The notes under the pieces are model-generated. The model did no database searches. It was not told the origin of the DNA and was given only the letters and a program-made list of their open reading frames with translations. From Neorhizobium galegae bv. officinalis (GTDB lineage: Bacteria > Pseudomonadota > Alphaproteobacteria > Rhizobiales > Rhizobiaceae), in NCBI GenBank assembly GCA_000985875.1, contig CCRI01000003.1, forward strand, positions 414,977 through 478,976: a stretch of 64,000 bases of DNA, read 5' to 3'. Positions 1-9,105 of this stretch are shown one piece after another (positions within the stretch are counted from its first letter, which is position 1; each line of letters starts with the position of its first letter). Both the position numbers and the translations under genes were made by a program.

Positions 1-67
1 GCTCCTGCGGCTTTCTGAGGGAGAGGCGCTGGGCGATCTGCCGGCGGATGCGCTCCGGATGGATCAT
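1..67 (-). CDS. Start of a Res-type DEAD/DEAH helicase-nuclease subunit (partial)
   Basis: Only the first 22 codons lie in the window; the gene continues leftward beyond position 1. The reverse strand reads an ATG at 67 followed by MIHPERIRRQIAQRLSLRKP. The start is 3 nt after the stop codon of the methyltransferase gene, as expected for translationally coupled mod-res genes. In type III restriction-modification loci the gene directly after mod encodes the Res ATPase/translocase with a PD-(D/E)XK nuclease domain. That identity is inferred from position and from the look of the N-terminus; no helicase motif is visible here. Confidence 0.55.
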   Translation of the reverse strand, partial: MIHPERIRRQIAQRLSLRKPQE

Positions 68-70
68 GGC

Positions 71-1816
71 TCAGCCCTCGCTCTTGTCGGCATCAGTGTC
101 GAGGTCATCGAAGAGACTGAGGCTGCTCAGATCACCGAACCGGTCCTTGGCGGCCACCTTCTTCTTGCGCTTCGGTGCGGCCAACTCCTCCTTTGAAGCC
201 GGATCGAGTTCCTCGTCGCCGTCATCTTCCGCCAGCGGAAGCTTGGCGATATTAAGCGAATAATCGTCACGCCCCCATTCGCATTGCATAAGGATGGCCG
301 ATGGGATCTTCACCAGGATCAGGTTCTCGAAGCTGTCCGGGTTGGCGCTGAAGGCCTTGCAGCAGACGACCAGCGACCGCTCCGGCCCGACATCCTCGGA
401 GATCTTGCGGCAGGCGTCGTGAGTCAGCTGCTGCGTCGTGACATAGATGAAGGATTTTTCGGTGGCGTAGCCGTGGTTCCAGTATTCCTCGGCGAGCAGG
501 CTCGGCGCATAGGTGTAACCCATGTGCTTGCACATGGCCTCGGCCAGCATGGTAGGATTGTAGTCCTTGCTGATCACCCAGTTGCCGTATCTGTCCTGCT
601 CCAGGAGCGACGGTGCGAGGTTGAAGTAACGGAAACCGCCACCGCCCTTCCAGCCAGCAGCCTCGGTCACACCGCCCTTATCCTCGCCGTCGATCACCTT
701 CTTCATGCGCGGCAGGATATGCGTGTCGCAGTGCTCACCGAGCTCCACCATGATCCAGCGACGACCCATTTTGTGAGCCACAGCCCCTGTGGTGCCGGAA
801 CCGGCAAAGGAGTCGAGCACTAAGTCACCGGGATTGGTTGCGACCTGTATAATCCGCTGGATCAGCTTCTCTGGTTTAGGTGTTTGGAAAACGTCATCAA
901 CTATCGACGCCAGCATGTCTTTAAGATGGATACTAGCCTCTTTGTTGCTGCCAGCTTCCTCATGTGTCCACCAACTGGACAGCTTCAGGCCGTCCTCCAT
1001 CTCATGAAGGTATTTTTTCAGCATGGGGCGGCCTTTGCGGTTAAGGCCAAACGTAATCCTCCCCTCATTTCGCCATTTATTGAATTGCTCCTCATTGCAG
1101 CGCCAATATCTCCCCTTGGGAGGTAGAAACTCATCGCCGAATGGGCCAACAATCTTAAACTGGCCTGCCGAGTAATATTTGCCAGCCGATAAGTTCTCTG
1201 CTTTCCAAGGTCCCCGGACATCGTTGTCCGGATTGGTAAATTTGGCCTTCTGCTCCTCTGATCGAGGAATTTTGCCTACCGAAAGTCTGGTTTCGTCACG
1301 AGAATAGACAAGTATATGGTCATGGGTGTTGGATATATGCTTGGCAGTTTGATTGGGTGTATATGCCTTCTGCCAAACAATGTTTGCTATAAAGTTTCGT
1401 CGACCGAATACTTCGTCAAGAAGAATTCTAAGATAGTGAGCCTCGTTATCATCTATGGTTATCCATATCGATCCGCTCTCACATAATAGATTCTTGAGTA
1501 TTTCGAGCCGGTCTCGAAGCAAGGAAAGCCAGATAGAATGCTCTACCCCGTCGTCATAGTGCTCGAACGCGCTGCCCGTGTTGTAGGGCGGATCGATAAA
1601 AACGCATTTCACCTGCCCCTCATACTGGCTCTCCAGTGCTTTCAGGGCGAGCAGGTTGTCACCCTTGATCAGCATGTTGTCGAAGATATCCGTCTCTGAT
1701 CGGCGCGCAGCGGCGTGATAGCTCTTGGCCGGGTCCTCGATGAGAATGCGCGGCTCGAGCTTCGGCCGCTCGTCCTTGCCGATCCAGGTCAGTTCCAGCT
1801 TGGTCTTCTTCGACAT
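71..1816 (-). CDS. Type III Mod-like site-specific DNA methyltransferase (beta class)
   Basis: Predicted adenine-N6 (or cytosine-N4) DNA methyltransferase. The catalytic motif DPPYNTG is near residue 75 and the AdoMet-binding motif DSFAGSGTTG lies much later, near residue 340. This order (motif IV before motif I) defines the beta class, typical of type III Mod subunits; the stretch between them should hold target recognition. About 580 residues is normal for Mod. I chose the ATG at 1816 (MSKKTKLELTWIG), preceded by GGAAAG; an in-frame ATG at 1837 would add seven residues. It is the third gene of a leftward operon, 48 nt after the GreA-like gene from this start, and 3 nt before the next gene. 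The C-terminus is charged and lysine-rich. The methyltransferase assignment is firm; target sequence unknown. Confidence 0.9.
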   Translation of the reverse strand: MSKKTKLELTWIGKDERPKLEPRILIEDPAKSYHAAARRSETDIFDNMLIKGDNLLALKALESQYEGQVKCVFIDPPYNTGSAFEHYDDGVEHSIWLSLLRDRLEILKNLLCESGSIWITIDDNEAHYLRILLDEVFGRRNFIANIVWQKAYTPNQTAKHISNTHDHILVYSRDETRLSVGKIPRSEEQKAKFTNPDNDVRGPWKAENLSAGKYYSAGQFKIVGPFGDEFLPPKGRYWRCNEEQFNKWRNEGRITFGLNRKGRPMLKKYLHEMEDGLKLSSWWTHEEAGSNKEASIHLKDMLASIVDDVFQTPKPEKLIQRIIQVATNPGDLVLDSFAGSGTTGAVAHKMGRRWIMVELGEHCDTHILPRMKKVIDGEDKGGVTEAAGWKGGGGFRYFNLAPSLLEQDRYGNWVISKDYNPTMLAEAMCKHMGYTYAPSLLAEEYWNHGYATEKSFIYVTTQQLTHDACRKISEDVGPERSLVVCCKAFSANPDSFENLILVKIPSAILMQCEWGRDDYSLNIAKLPLAEDDGDEELDPASKEELAAPKRKKKVAAKDRFGDLSSLSLFDDLDTDADKSEG

Positions 1817-1864
1817 CAGTCTTTCCGTCTTCTGCATTATCGCGCCAGCGCGGCTGGGCCGCGG

Positions 1865-3946
1865 CTATGGCTTCATGATCCGGTGTATCTTTACAAGCCT
1901 GTCGGCGGAACCCACGCGCATAACAATCTCGTCGCCCACTCGCTTACCGAGCATGTTTTCCACGCGCTTGTCTGATGGCGCCGGTGATGGCAACTGTGCC
2001 ATCTCCAACTCGGTCGGCACGCGATAATAGCGAGACTGCCGCTTTCCACCTTCTGTATAGTAGAAGAGCAGGAGATCGCCTGGCTCGACCTGTCGGTTCG
2101 CCACGTCAACGACTTGCTTGGCTTGCACTGTCTTAGGCTTCATCAGTGCAAGAGGTTGCCGTTCCTCGTCCTGCCAGATTTTCTCAATGACCGCCTGGCG
2201 GCGTGCGGTCGGCAGTTCCAGTTCAACGGCCTCACCGACGCCTTTGCCGATGAGGCAGGCCGCGCGTGGATCGGTAGTCCCGATTACGCCCTTTGACGGA
2301 TCATTTTCGAGCCCACGAATGGTGTAGCGGATAAAGCGACCAGTGCCAGCATCGGTAAAGCGCAGGAGGATGGTGTCACTCTCGGCCACCCGTCGCCGCC
2401 CATCCTGGATGATAGCCGTCCGATTATCGACGGATGGCACCGGGTCAGAAACCTCGGACGCGCGCTTCTTGGGCGCCAAGCTCAGCGTCAGCGTCTTCCT
2501 CTCCGGCCGAGATAGAGATTCGGCAACGGCAATAGGCTGCTCCGGCAACACGACGATCGGAGGATTGAAGATTTCATCCGCGCCACCTGATGTCTCCGCC
2601 TGCTCCAGCGCCTGCATAGCGTCATCTTGCAACGCGCGCTGCAACTCCTGGAGAGGCTGATACTCATCCACCAGGTCTTGCTCAGAAGGGGCAGCGCACA
2701 ATTCACCTAGGGCAGCCTCATCTTGCCTCGAGGACGAAGAACCGCTGCCTGCGAGCTGGAAGATTGTTGGCGCCAATTCCGGATAGGTTTCCTCTTCGAC
2801 AACCTGTGTCTTTGGCTTGCTAGCCGGCTGAGCCCTCGCCACCTTCGTCCTTACTCCCGATGCCTTGGTCACGCCGTCAACAGAGCCATGGAACACTTGC
2901 CACCGTCGTGACATCTCGGCGACTTCCGCCTGTTTCCCCGGCCTTGCCCGAACAGGCGGAATGTCAACTTCAGACAATAGGTTCAGCGGCGTTACATGTG
3001 GCTTCGGGGTGGTGGATCTCGGGGTGCTCAGTGCCTCGGCAATTTTGCGCACAGACTGACCTTGCGAGGCGTGCTCCTGCGTCTTCTTCTCCAGGGCAGC
3101 GTAGTAGTCGTCAAATTCCTTTCTCTTCTTGTCCAGGCGCATCTTTCGCCACCCGGTCATGTTACCCTGGATGGGTGATAGATCCACCTTATCGGCCTGT
3201 GGCACCGGCAGACCGAAGCGCATCTCAAATCCGGTGTTGGCGAGGGTCCGGACCTTGCTATGCCGCGTCTGCCAGTAGACGGTGTAGAGAGGGCGCAGGC
3301 TGCCATGGTTCTGGAGGGCGGCGAGAACCTGGCTCTCGAATGTTGCGAGTTCAGCTTGAAGTTCCTGCAGCCGGCCGCGATGCCAAATCTCGGTCTCGGC
3401 CTGCTTTGTCTCGACTTCCTCGATCTTCGCGTCGATCATCGTGCAGAGTTCGTCATTGCCTCGCTCGCGCCGGCGCCGGGCGAAGAGGCTGGACAAGAAC
3501 ATTTCCACCTTCTCGTAGACCTCCCGGCGACGCAGCTCCAGACGAGCGATCGCCGAGCTGATCCGGCGTTCCTCCTCTTCCAAGGTTTTGAGATGGGCGA
3601 TATCGCAGCGGCCGAGAAAGTCCCAGTAGAGCGCATCCAATGCGTCAGCCAAGTCGTCCGGTGGCTCGATGACCACCTCATGGGGCAAGGAAGACTGCAT
3701 TGAGAACAGCGCTTCGACAACCCACTGGCCCAGGACTTCGCCTTCATCATTGATGCAGGCCGCGATCACCGCGCGGGTTCTGTCGAACTCCGTCTCCATC
3801 TCGAGTTCCGCGACCGAAAGCCAGCCTGAGCGATTGAACAGTGCCGGCACGACCCAGGAAGGGCCGACATGGCTGTCGAGGGAGAAGTGCAATTCGACCG
3901 GATAGACCCCAAACTCTGGTGATCGAGATCCCGCCCAGCTGCCCAT
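1865..3946 (-). CDS. Coiled-coil protein with two C-terminal GreA/GreB-like domains
   Basis: A 693-residue protein without an obvious catalytic motif. Residues about 120-230 are rich in E, R, K and L in heptad-like spacing and probably form a coiled coil; about 290-500 look disordered. The last 170 residues contain two copies of a fold resembling the C-terminal domain of GreA/GreB: residues about 523-592 (FTDAGTGRFIRYTIRG, then IGTTDPRAACLIGKGVGEAV) and about 620-693 (ending ENMLGKRVGDEIVMRV). The pattern 'LIGKxVGExVE' matches the GreA C-terminal signature 'LLGKKVGDEVEV'. In GreA this domain binds the beta-prime rim of RNA polymerase. The gene starts 3 nt after the SNF2 helicase stop and precedes mod, so it is probably part of the same system, perhaps as a polymerase adaptor or regulator (inference). 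Confidence 0.7.
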   Translation of the reverse strand: MGSWAGSRSPEFGVYPVELHFSLDSHVGPSWVVPALFNRSGWLSVAELEMETEFDRTRAVIAACINDEGEVLGQWVVEALFSMQSSLPHEVVIEPPDDLADALDALYWDFLGRCDIAHLKTLEEEERRISSAIARLELRRREVYEKVEMFLSSLFARRRRERGNDELCTMIDAKIEEVETKQAETEIWHRGRLQELQAELATFESQVLAALQNHGSLRPLYTVYWQTRHSKVRTLANTGFEMRFGLPVPQADKVDLSPIQGNMTGWRKMRLDKKRKEFDDYYAALEKKTQEHASQGQSVRKIAEALSTPRSTTPKPHVTPLNLLSEVDIPPVRARPGKQAEVAEMSRRWQVFHGSVDGVTKASGVRTKVARAQPASKPKTQVVEEETYPELAPTIFQLAGSGSSSSRQDEAALGELCAAPSEQDLVDEYQPLQELQRALQDDAMQALEQAETSGGADEIFNPPIVVLPEQPIAVAESLSRPERKTLTLSLAPKKRASEVSDPVPSVDNRTAIIQDGRRRVAESDTILLRFTDAGTGRFIRYTIRGLENDPSKGVIGTTDPRAACLIGKGVGEAVELELPTARRQAVIEKIWQDEERQPLALMKPKTVQAKQVVDVANRQVEPGDLLLFYYTEGGKRQSRYYRVPTELEMAQLPSPAPSDKRVENMLGKRVGDEIVMRVGSADRLVKIHRIMKP

Positions 3947-3949
3947 GAC

Positions 3950-6826
3950 TTACTCGACAGACCAGCGAATTAAGAACAAGGTCGACAGCTCGGGCTTTCG
4001 GTCGAGTGCTGCTGCAAACTCGTCCAGCATATCGTTGACTTGCTTGCGGATCTGCTTGCGGCGCTCATGCTTGGAGAATTTCAGATCATCGATCTCACCC
4101 TCGACGGTCTTGATCTTCCGACCAAGCGAGAGCTTTTCCTCCATCGACAGGTCTGGCGACCGTCGATCCCGGCGCAGCTGCTTGGCGATCTCCTCAAGCT
4201 CGTCGATCTGGGCATCGATTTCGACCTCGATGTCTCGCGCATAGTTGTCCAGGCGCTGCTCTTCTTCCTCGAGCCACTGGAAATTCTGCTTCTTCACCGT
4301 CTCGGCGAAGCTGGAGAAGAGCTGGCCCTCGATCTTGTCCAGCGGCCCAAGGCCACTCGGCATGGCCACGACGCCATCGTCGATCGCAGGGGCCGTCAAC
4401 AACCGCTTTGCGGTTTCGGCAGAAACCTGGGATCCGTCATTGGTTATGCAGGAGACAAGCAGATCCTCCCGGACCTTGTGTTCTGTGCGGACGGCGGCCT
4501 TTGCGACACGTAGGAAGCCGCTCTTGCCTCGCAAGGCAGAGACATTCGCGAGCTGTCCATCAAATGGAAATGCCGCCGGGCTGAAACGTAAGGCGCGTGC
4601 CTCGCTGCTGTGATCGCGCGCCGAGGCCCTCTTCGCTGCCTCCAGGGCCAGGTTCTCATCGGTGAGCCGGAAGAACTGCCAGTCCTTCTCCGAAGCCTCC
4701 TGCCAATGAGGCGTGTAGACATATTCTCCCTGCCGAAATGCATGGGATCCTTCAACGTCGAACTCCGCATCCGGAAACTCGGCACGGGCCAGCATCAATA
4801 GGCGGCGAGAGAAGTCGTTTAGGGCGTGTGCAAGATTGGCTTTGCGGGTGTTCAGGCGTGAGACGACATCCGTATCGAATTGCTCCAGGACCTTGGCCCG
4901 GGCAGCCTCAACTTCAGCAGAGATCGTCTCCTGCAGCTCCTCCTTCAACGCGTCGAAACTCGCCTCGATTTCTTCTGGTGAGCGGGATTTCTGTATGATG
5001 TCGAGCACGCGTTTTTCAAAGTCGACGCCGCGCTCGATCGTTCCGAGAACTTCGTCGCTGGAGCCGAAGACACCCTCGAACAACTTGAACTTCAATGCCA
5101 GCAGCTCGTAGATGCGCTTCTCGGCCTGGTTCTTCAGGTTCAACATATTAACGACGGTAACGTCGATCTTCTGACCATAGCGGTGGCAACGACCGATGCG
5201 CTGCTCGACGCGCTGTGGGTTCCAGGGAAGGTCGAAATTGATCACCAAGGAGCAAAACTGCAAGTTGATGCCCTCGGCTCCGCTTTCCGTCGCAATCAGG
5301 ATCGTCTTGTCATTCCCCTTAAACGCATCAACGATCGCCGCCTTCATGTCGGCCGTCTTGGAGCCGGAGACGCGGTCACTGCCGGCGTGCTGCTCCTTCC
5401 ATTCCTTGTAGATCTGCTGACTTGAGGGGTCGTTATTGGACCCATTCAGCAGAACGATCTCGCCGGCATACCCCCGATTGGAGAGGAGCTCTGAGAGATA
5501 GGTCTGCGTCCGGACACTCTCAGTGAAGATCACCGCTTTCCGGGCACCGCCCTTGCCCTCGATCGCATCCAGCACGTCCGGCAGGCGATCCACCAGTTTC
5601 TCGCCCTTCGCATTGGCGCCGATTGATCGCGCCAGTGCCAGGAAACCGCGCAACTCCTGGAGCTCAGCTGCCAGCTTCTCGGGATCGATGGGCTCTTCAG
5701 ACAGCGCTTCTTCATCGACTTCCGGATCAGCCATCTCCTCGGCAATCTCATCGATCAGTTCGATGTCGTCAGTGATGGACGTGTCGATGGTGGTTTGCTT
5801 CTTCTCCAGGCGATCGATCAAAGTCTCAAGATACTTGATGACCGCGAAGGTCGAAGAACCGAGGATCTTGCGGATCTGCAGGATGACGAGCTGGTTCGCG
5901 CGGTCGCCATAGGAAACGGTGCCTTTACGTTGCAGGAAGCTCGAAATCGAATCGTAGAGTTTCACTTCGATATCTGGGGGATCGAAGTTAAAGACGGTCG
6001 CATTGCGCTTCGTAAAGTTGATATGGCCCGCTTCCTGGACCTGACGACGCAGTGTGCGGTGGCAGATCGGCTTAAGCCGGTCTTTCAAGGCTTCCGCGGA
6101 TGCACGGCTGGCGCCGGCACCCATGTATTGGCGTTTGAACGCAGCCTCGCCGCCAAAATGGGTCTCGTCGATGATGGAGACGATCCCGAAAAGCTCGAGC
6201 AGCGAGTTTTGCAGTGGGGTCGCCGTGAGGAGCACCTTGAAGGGATCGGCGAGCGCCCGTCTGAGATCCTTCGCCCGTTGCGACCCGTTCTTCTTGTAGA
6301 CGCTGCGCAGGCGATGAGCTTCATCGAAGACGACGAGGTCCCACTTTGTCCGTTGCAGCTCATCCTTCTGCCGGGCAGCGAACTCGTAGGACGAGATGAC
6401 CACGCCGCTGGCCTTATCGAACGGATCACGGATGCCGGACTTTTTCATCTCACGATGTTTGCCCGCTTCCATGATGGTGCTTTTCAGGCCGAATTTTTCA
6501 ATGAGCTCCTGTTCCCACTGCTTTCGGAGGGAGGCCGGCACGATCAGCAGTATTTTTCGCTTCTGCTCGGCCCATTTTTGAGCCATGACAAGCCCGGCTT
6601 CGATTGTCTTGCCTAGCCCAACCTCGTCAGCGAGCAGCACACCTTTGCCGAAAGGGGACTTGAGGGCGAAAAGTGACGCTTCAACCTGATGAGGGTTCAT
6701 ATCGACACGGGCCGCGCTCAGGGATCGTGTAAACGATTCTTCGCCGAGGTTTTCGAGCATCAGGCTGTGAGCAAAGAAGTGACCCTGGACTGGGGTATAG
6801 TGGGCGGCAGCAACTGAGGTCGTCAT
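3950..6826 (-). CDS. SNF2-family DEAH helicase/translocase
   Basis: A 958-residue superfamily 2 ATPase of the SNF2/RapA(HepA) type. Motif I is ADEVGLGKT (residues 66-74), motif II VVFDEAH (165-171), motif III TATPLQNS (201-208). Motifs V-VI appear as ATESGAEGINLQ and NFDLPWNPQRVEQRIGRCHR. The C-terminal third is charged and helical, rich in E and K. Such enzymes translocate on duplex DNA, and relatives occur in defence systems such as class 1 DISARM (drmD) beside DNA methyltransferases. This is the first gene of the leftward operon. The start ATG at 6826 has a purine-rich AGGGA upstream. There is no DISARM drmA/drmB partner in view, so I do not call it drmD. Confidence 0.88.
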   Translation of the reverse strand: MTTSVAAAHYTPVQGHFFAHSLMLENLGEESFTRSLSAARVDMNPHQVEASLFALKSPFGKGVLLADEVGLGKTIEAGLVMAQKWAEQKRKILLIVPASLRKQWEQELIEKFGLKSTIMEAGKHREMKKSGIRDPFDKASGVVISSYEFAARQKDELQRTKWDLVVFDEAHRLRSVYKKNGSQRAKDLRRALADPFKVLLTATPLQNSLLELFGIVSIIDETHFGGEAAFKRQYMGAGASRASAEALKDRLKPICHRTLRRQVQEAGHINFTKRNATVFNFDPPDIEVKLYDSISSFLQRKGTVSYGDRANQLVILQIRKILGSSTFAVIKYLETLIDRLEKKQTTIDTSITDDIELIDEIAEEMADPEVDEEALSEEPIDPEKLAAELQELRGFLALARSIGANAKGEKLVDRLPDVLDAIEGKGGARKAVIFTESVRTQTYLSELLSNRGYAGEIVLLNGSNNDPSSQQIYKEWKEQHAGSDRVSGSKTADMKAAIVDAFKGNDKTILIATESGAEGINLQFCSLVINFDLPWNPQRVEQRIGRCHRYGQKIDVTVVNMLNLKNQAEKRIYELLALKFKLFEGVFGSSDEVLGTIERGVDFEKRVLDIIQKSRSPEEIEASFDALKEELQETISAEVEAARAKVLEQFDTDVVSRLNTRKANLAHALNDFSRRLLMLARAEFPDAEFDVEGSHAFRQGEYVYTPHWQEASEKDWQFFRLTDENLALEAAKRASARDHSSEARALRFSPAAFPFDGQLANVSALRGKSGFLRVAKAAVRTEHKVREDLLVSCITNDGSQVSAETAKRLLTAPAIDDGVVAMPSGLGPLDKIEGQLFSSFAETVKKQNFQWLEEEEQRLDNYARDIEVEIDAQIDELEEIAKQLRRDRRSPDLSMEEKLSLGRKIKTVEGEIDDLKFSKHERRKQIRKQVNDMLDEFAAALDRKPELSTLFLIRWSVE

Positions 6827-7387
6827 ATCGTCCCTAGGAATTGATTCTTTTGCCTATATTGCGAGTTGAATATGTGGTGCTGCAAGTGCAAATAGAGAAA
6901 TATTTGGCGTAACAACTGCGTATCATATAAACGACGGTCCACGGGCTCAAACGTTGGATATTCGTCGGTTGATACCTTCATCCCGGTTTACTTCGTTGCG
7001 ATGAGTGTTTCGCTGACACGCCGCGTCCTCGCGCCAGGAGACTGGAAGCCGCCGAGAGCGTTTCAACTTCTAGTATTGATGGTCCGCGAATTTCCTGTTT
7101 CAATATACTGTGATTCGGCAAAGGGGCAGGGGGCGTATGAATTGCGGGAATACATCTATGATCACCGGGTCCCTTCAACGCCGTAGCTCCTCCCTTTGAC
7201 CGCGCTTCGAAGTGCAGTCTCAATCATGGGTGGATTTAGCAGGCTAGTGCTCAGTCGTCACTTGAAGCGGAAGACACCGCCTTCATTATCCGGGAGCACA
7301 TTAGAGCGAGCTTATCGCGACCCATCGTATGCCTGAAACGAACGTCGCCTTGATAACGGGACGACGAAAAGCACATTGAGAGAGCTA
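6827..7387. other. Divergent intergenic region between the helicase operon and the GmrSD-like gene
   Basis: About 560 nt with no convincing gene. The stretch 6840-6960 is markedly AT-richer than its surroundings and must carry the promoter of the leftward SNF2/GreA-like/mod/res operon; the promoter of the rightward DUF262 gene should lie nearer 7300. Short open frames here have no recognisable motifs and poor codon use. I see no clear operator palindrome. Confidence 0.5.
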
Positions 7388-9067
7388 ATGACCCGCCACA
7401 CGATAGAAGCCAGCGAGAAACCGGTCCTCGACATCTTTTGTGATAAATACCTTTTTCGCATCCCTTCCTATCAACGGCCATACGCCTGGACCACGGAGCA
7501 GGCGAGTGAGTTGCTCAATGACATTGTCACCGCCTGCGGTGGTTCGAGCGATGTAGCGGATGCGAGTCCCTATTTTCTGGGTAGTATCGTTCTCATCAAA
7601 GATCCACAGAAGCCGGAAGCTGATGTGGTCGACGGCCAGCAGCGCCTGACGACGCTGACAATCCTGATGAGCGTGCTGCGCGATCTGTCTGATCCCAAGA
7701 TTGCCACTGCAATACACAGTTATGTTTGCCAGACTGGTGACCCCATCAAAGGAACATCCGATGTCTTTCGGTTGACACCGCGAGAGCGCGATGCCGAATT
7801 CTTCCGCACCATGATCCAGAATGAGGCTGCGACTGCCCAACTGCCGGACGTGCGCCAATTCAAGGACGCTAGGGCTCGGATGGTGGAGAATGCTAGCTTC
7901 TTACGTGAGCGACTAAAGGCGTTTTCTGACGAGGAGCGGCGCAGATTAACTATGTATATCGCGCAGCGCTGCTATCTCGTAATCGTCGCCGCGTCGGATC
8001 AGGATTCTGCGTTCCGGATATTCTCGGTCATGAATTCGCGCGGCCTGGATCTTTCTCCCGCAGACGTTCTGAAGGCAGAGATAATAGGGGCTCTACCTGC
8101 GGATAAACAGGAGGCCTATACCCAGAAATGGGAGGATATGGAGGATGAGCTGGGGCGGGCTCGTTTCGCCGAGTTGTTCGGCCATATCCGCATGATTCAC
8201 CGCAAGCAGAAAATGCAGGGAACACTGATAACGGAATTTCGGGAGTTTGTGCCGACCCGAAAGACGCCGGCAATATTCATCGACAACGAGCTATCGCCCT
8301 ATACTGATGCCTATGAAGAGATTACCGACCGCGCGTTCTCCAGTTACAAGAATGCCGATGAAATAAACCGCCAGCTCACGCATCTTTCCCGACTGGATAA
8401 CTTCGACTGGCAGCCACCGGCAATTGAAGTGATTGCTCGTCGGCGCGAAGATCCTGATTTTATTCTACGCTTTCTGTCTGATCTCGAGCGTCTCGCCTAT
8501 GCACTGTTCCTGATGCGCAATGACGCGTCTGACCGTATCCGCCGTTACGGCAGGTTGCTCACATCAATTCAAGCCAATGACGATCTATTTGCGGATCAAT
8601 CGCCCCTGCAACTCGAAGAGAACGAGAAAGCAGAAGTTCGAAAGGCGCTTTCTGGCGATATCTACACGATCACACGTATTCGCCTTCCGCTCCTTCTTCG
8701 CCTGGACGAACTTCTGTCGGGTGGCAGCGCCGTCTACAATGCACCGGTGATCAGTGTTGAGCACGTGTTGCCTCAGAACCCGGCTGCGGGAAGCCAGTGG
8801 CTACTTGATTTTCCGGATCTAATCGAGCGGTCCCTATGGGTGCATAAGCTTGCAAATCTTGTGCTTTTGACGCGCAGAAAGAACTCCCAGGCCGGCAACC
8901 TTGAGTTTTCGGACAAGAAAGAGAAGTATTTCTCGACTAATGCAGGCGTCTCCAATTTTGCCATAACGAGCAAAGTGCTGTCTCAGGCGCAATGGACGCC
9001 CGCGGTGCTTGAGAAACGTCAAGCGGAACTTGTCGGTGCTATCGAGAAGCTATGGCGTCTCCTTTGA
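7388..9067 (+). CDS. GmrSD-like DUF262/DUF1524 protein (putative modification-dependent endonuclease)
   Basis: A 559-residue single-chain protein. The N-terminal DUF262 (GmrS-like, ParB/Srx-fold) part shows IPSYQRPYAW (residues 25-34) and DVVDGQQRLTTL (about 79-90), the nucleotide-handling motifs of the family. The C-terminal DUF1524 (GmrD-like) part shows an HNH-type SVEHVLPQNP near residue 457, followed by LANLVLLTRRKNSQAGN. Fused GmrSD enzymes are type IV restriction systems that cut DNA with modified, often glucosylated, hydroxymethylcytosine; target here unknown. I chose ATG 7388; an in-frame TTG at 7376 would add four residues. It diverges from the helicase/methyltransferase operon, so the two may form a layered defence locus. 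Confidence 0.88.
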   Translation: MTRHTIEASEKPVLDIFCDKYLFRIPSYQRPYAWTTEQASELLNDIVTACGGSSDVADASPYFLGSIVLIKDPQKPEADVVDGQQRLTTLTILMSVLRDLSDPKIATAIHSYVCQTGDPIKGTSDVFRLTPRERDAEFFRTMIQNEAATAQLPDVRQFKDARARMVENASFLRERLKAFSDEERRRLTMYIAQRCYLVIVAASDQDSAFRIFSVMNSRGLDLSPADVLKAEIIGALPADKQEAYTQKWEDMEDELGRARFAELFGHIRMIHRKQKMQGTLITEFREFVPTRKTPAIFIDNELSPYTDAYEEITDRAFSSYKNADEINRQLTHLSRLDNFDWQPPAIEVIARRREDPDFILRFLSDLERLAYALFLMRNDASDRIRRYGRLLTSIQANDDLFADQSPLQLEENEKAEVRKALSGDIYTITRIRLPLLLRLDELLSGGSAVYNAPVISVEHVLPQNPAAGSQWLLDFPDLIERSLWVHKLANLVLLTRRKNSQAGNLEFSDKKEKYFSTNAGVSNFAITSKVLSQAQWTPAVLEKRQAELVGAIEKLWRLL

Positions 9068-9105
9068 GCCGGAAGGTCATCTCGAGAGCCTGATTACCGT
9101 TTAAC

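Noticed and set aside
3950..6826. Class 1 DISARM assignment for the SNF2 helicase operon
   Set aside because: Only the helicase-methyltransferase combination is shared; no drmA, drmB or drmC is in the operon and the partner is a GreA-like coiled-coil protein.
6978..7223. Short open frames in the divergent region upstream of the helicase
   Set aside because: No domain, no ribosome-binding site and poor codon use.
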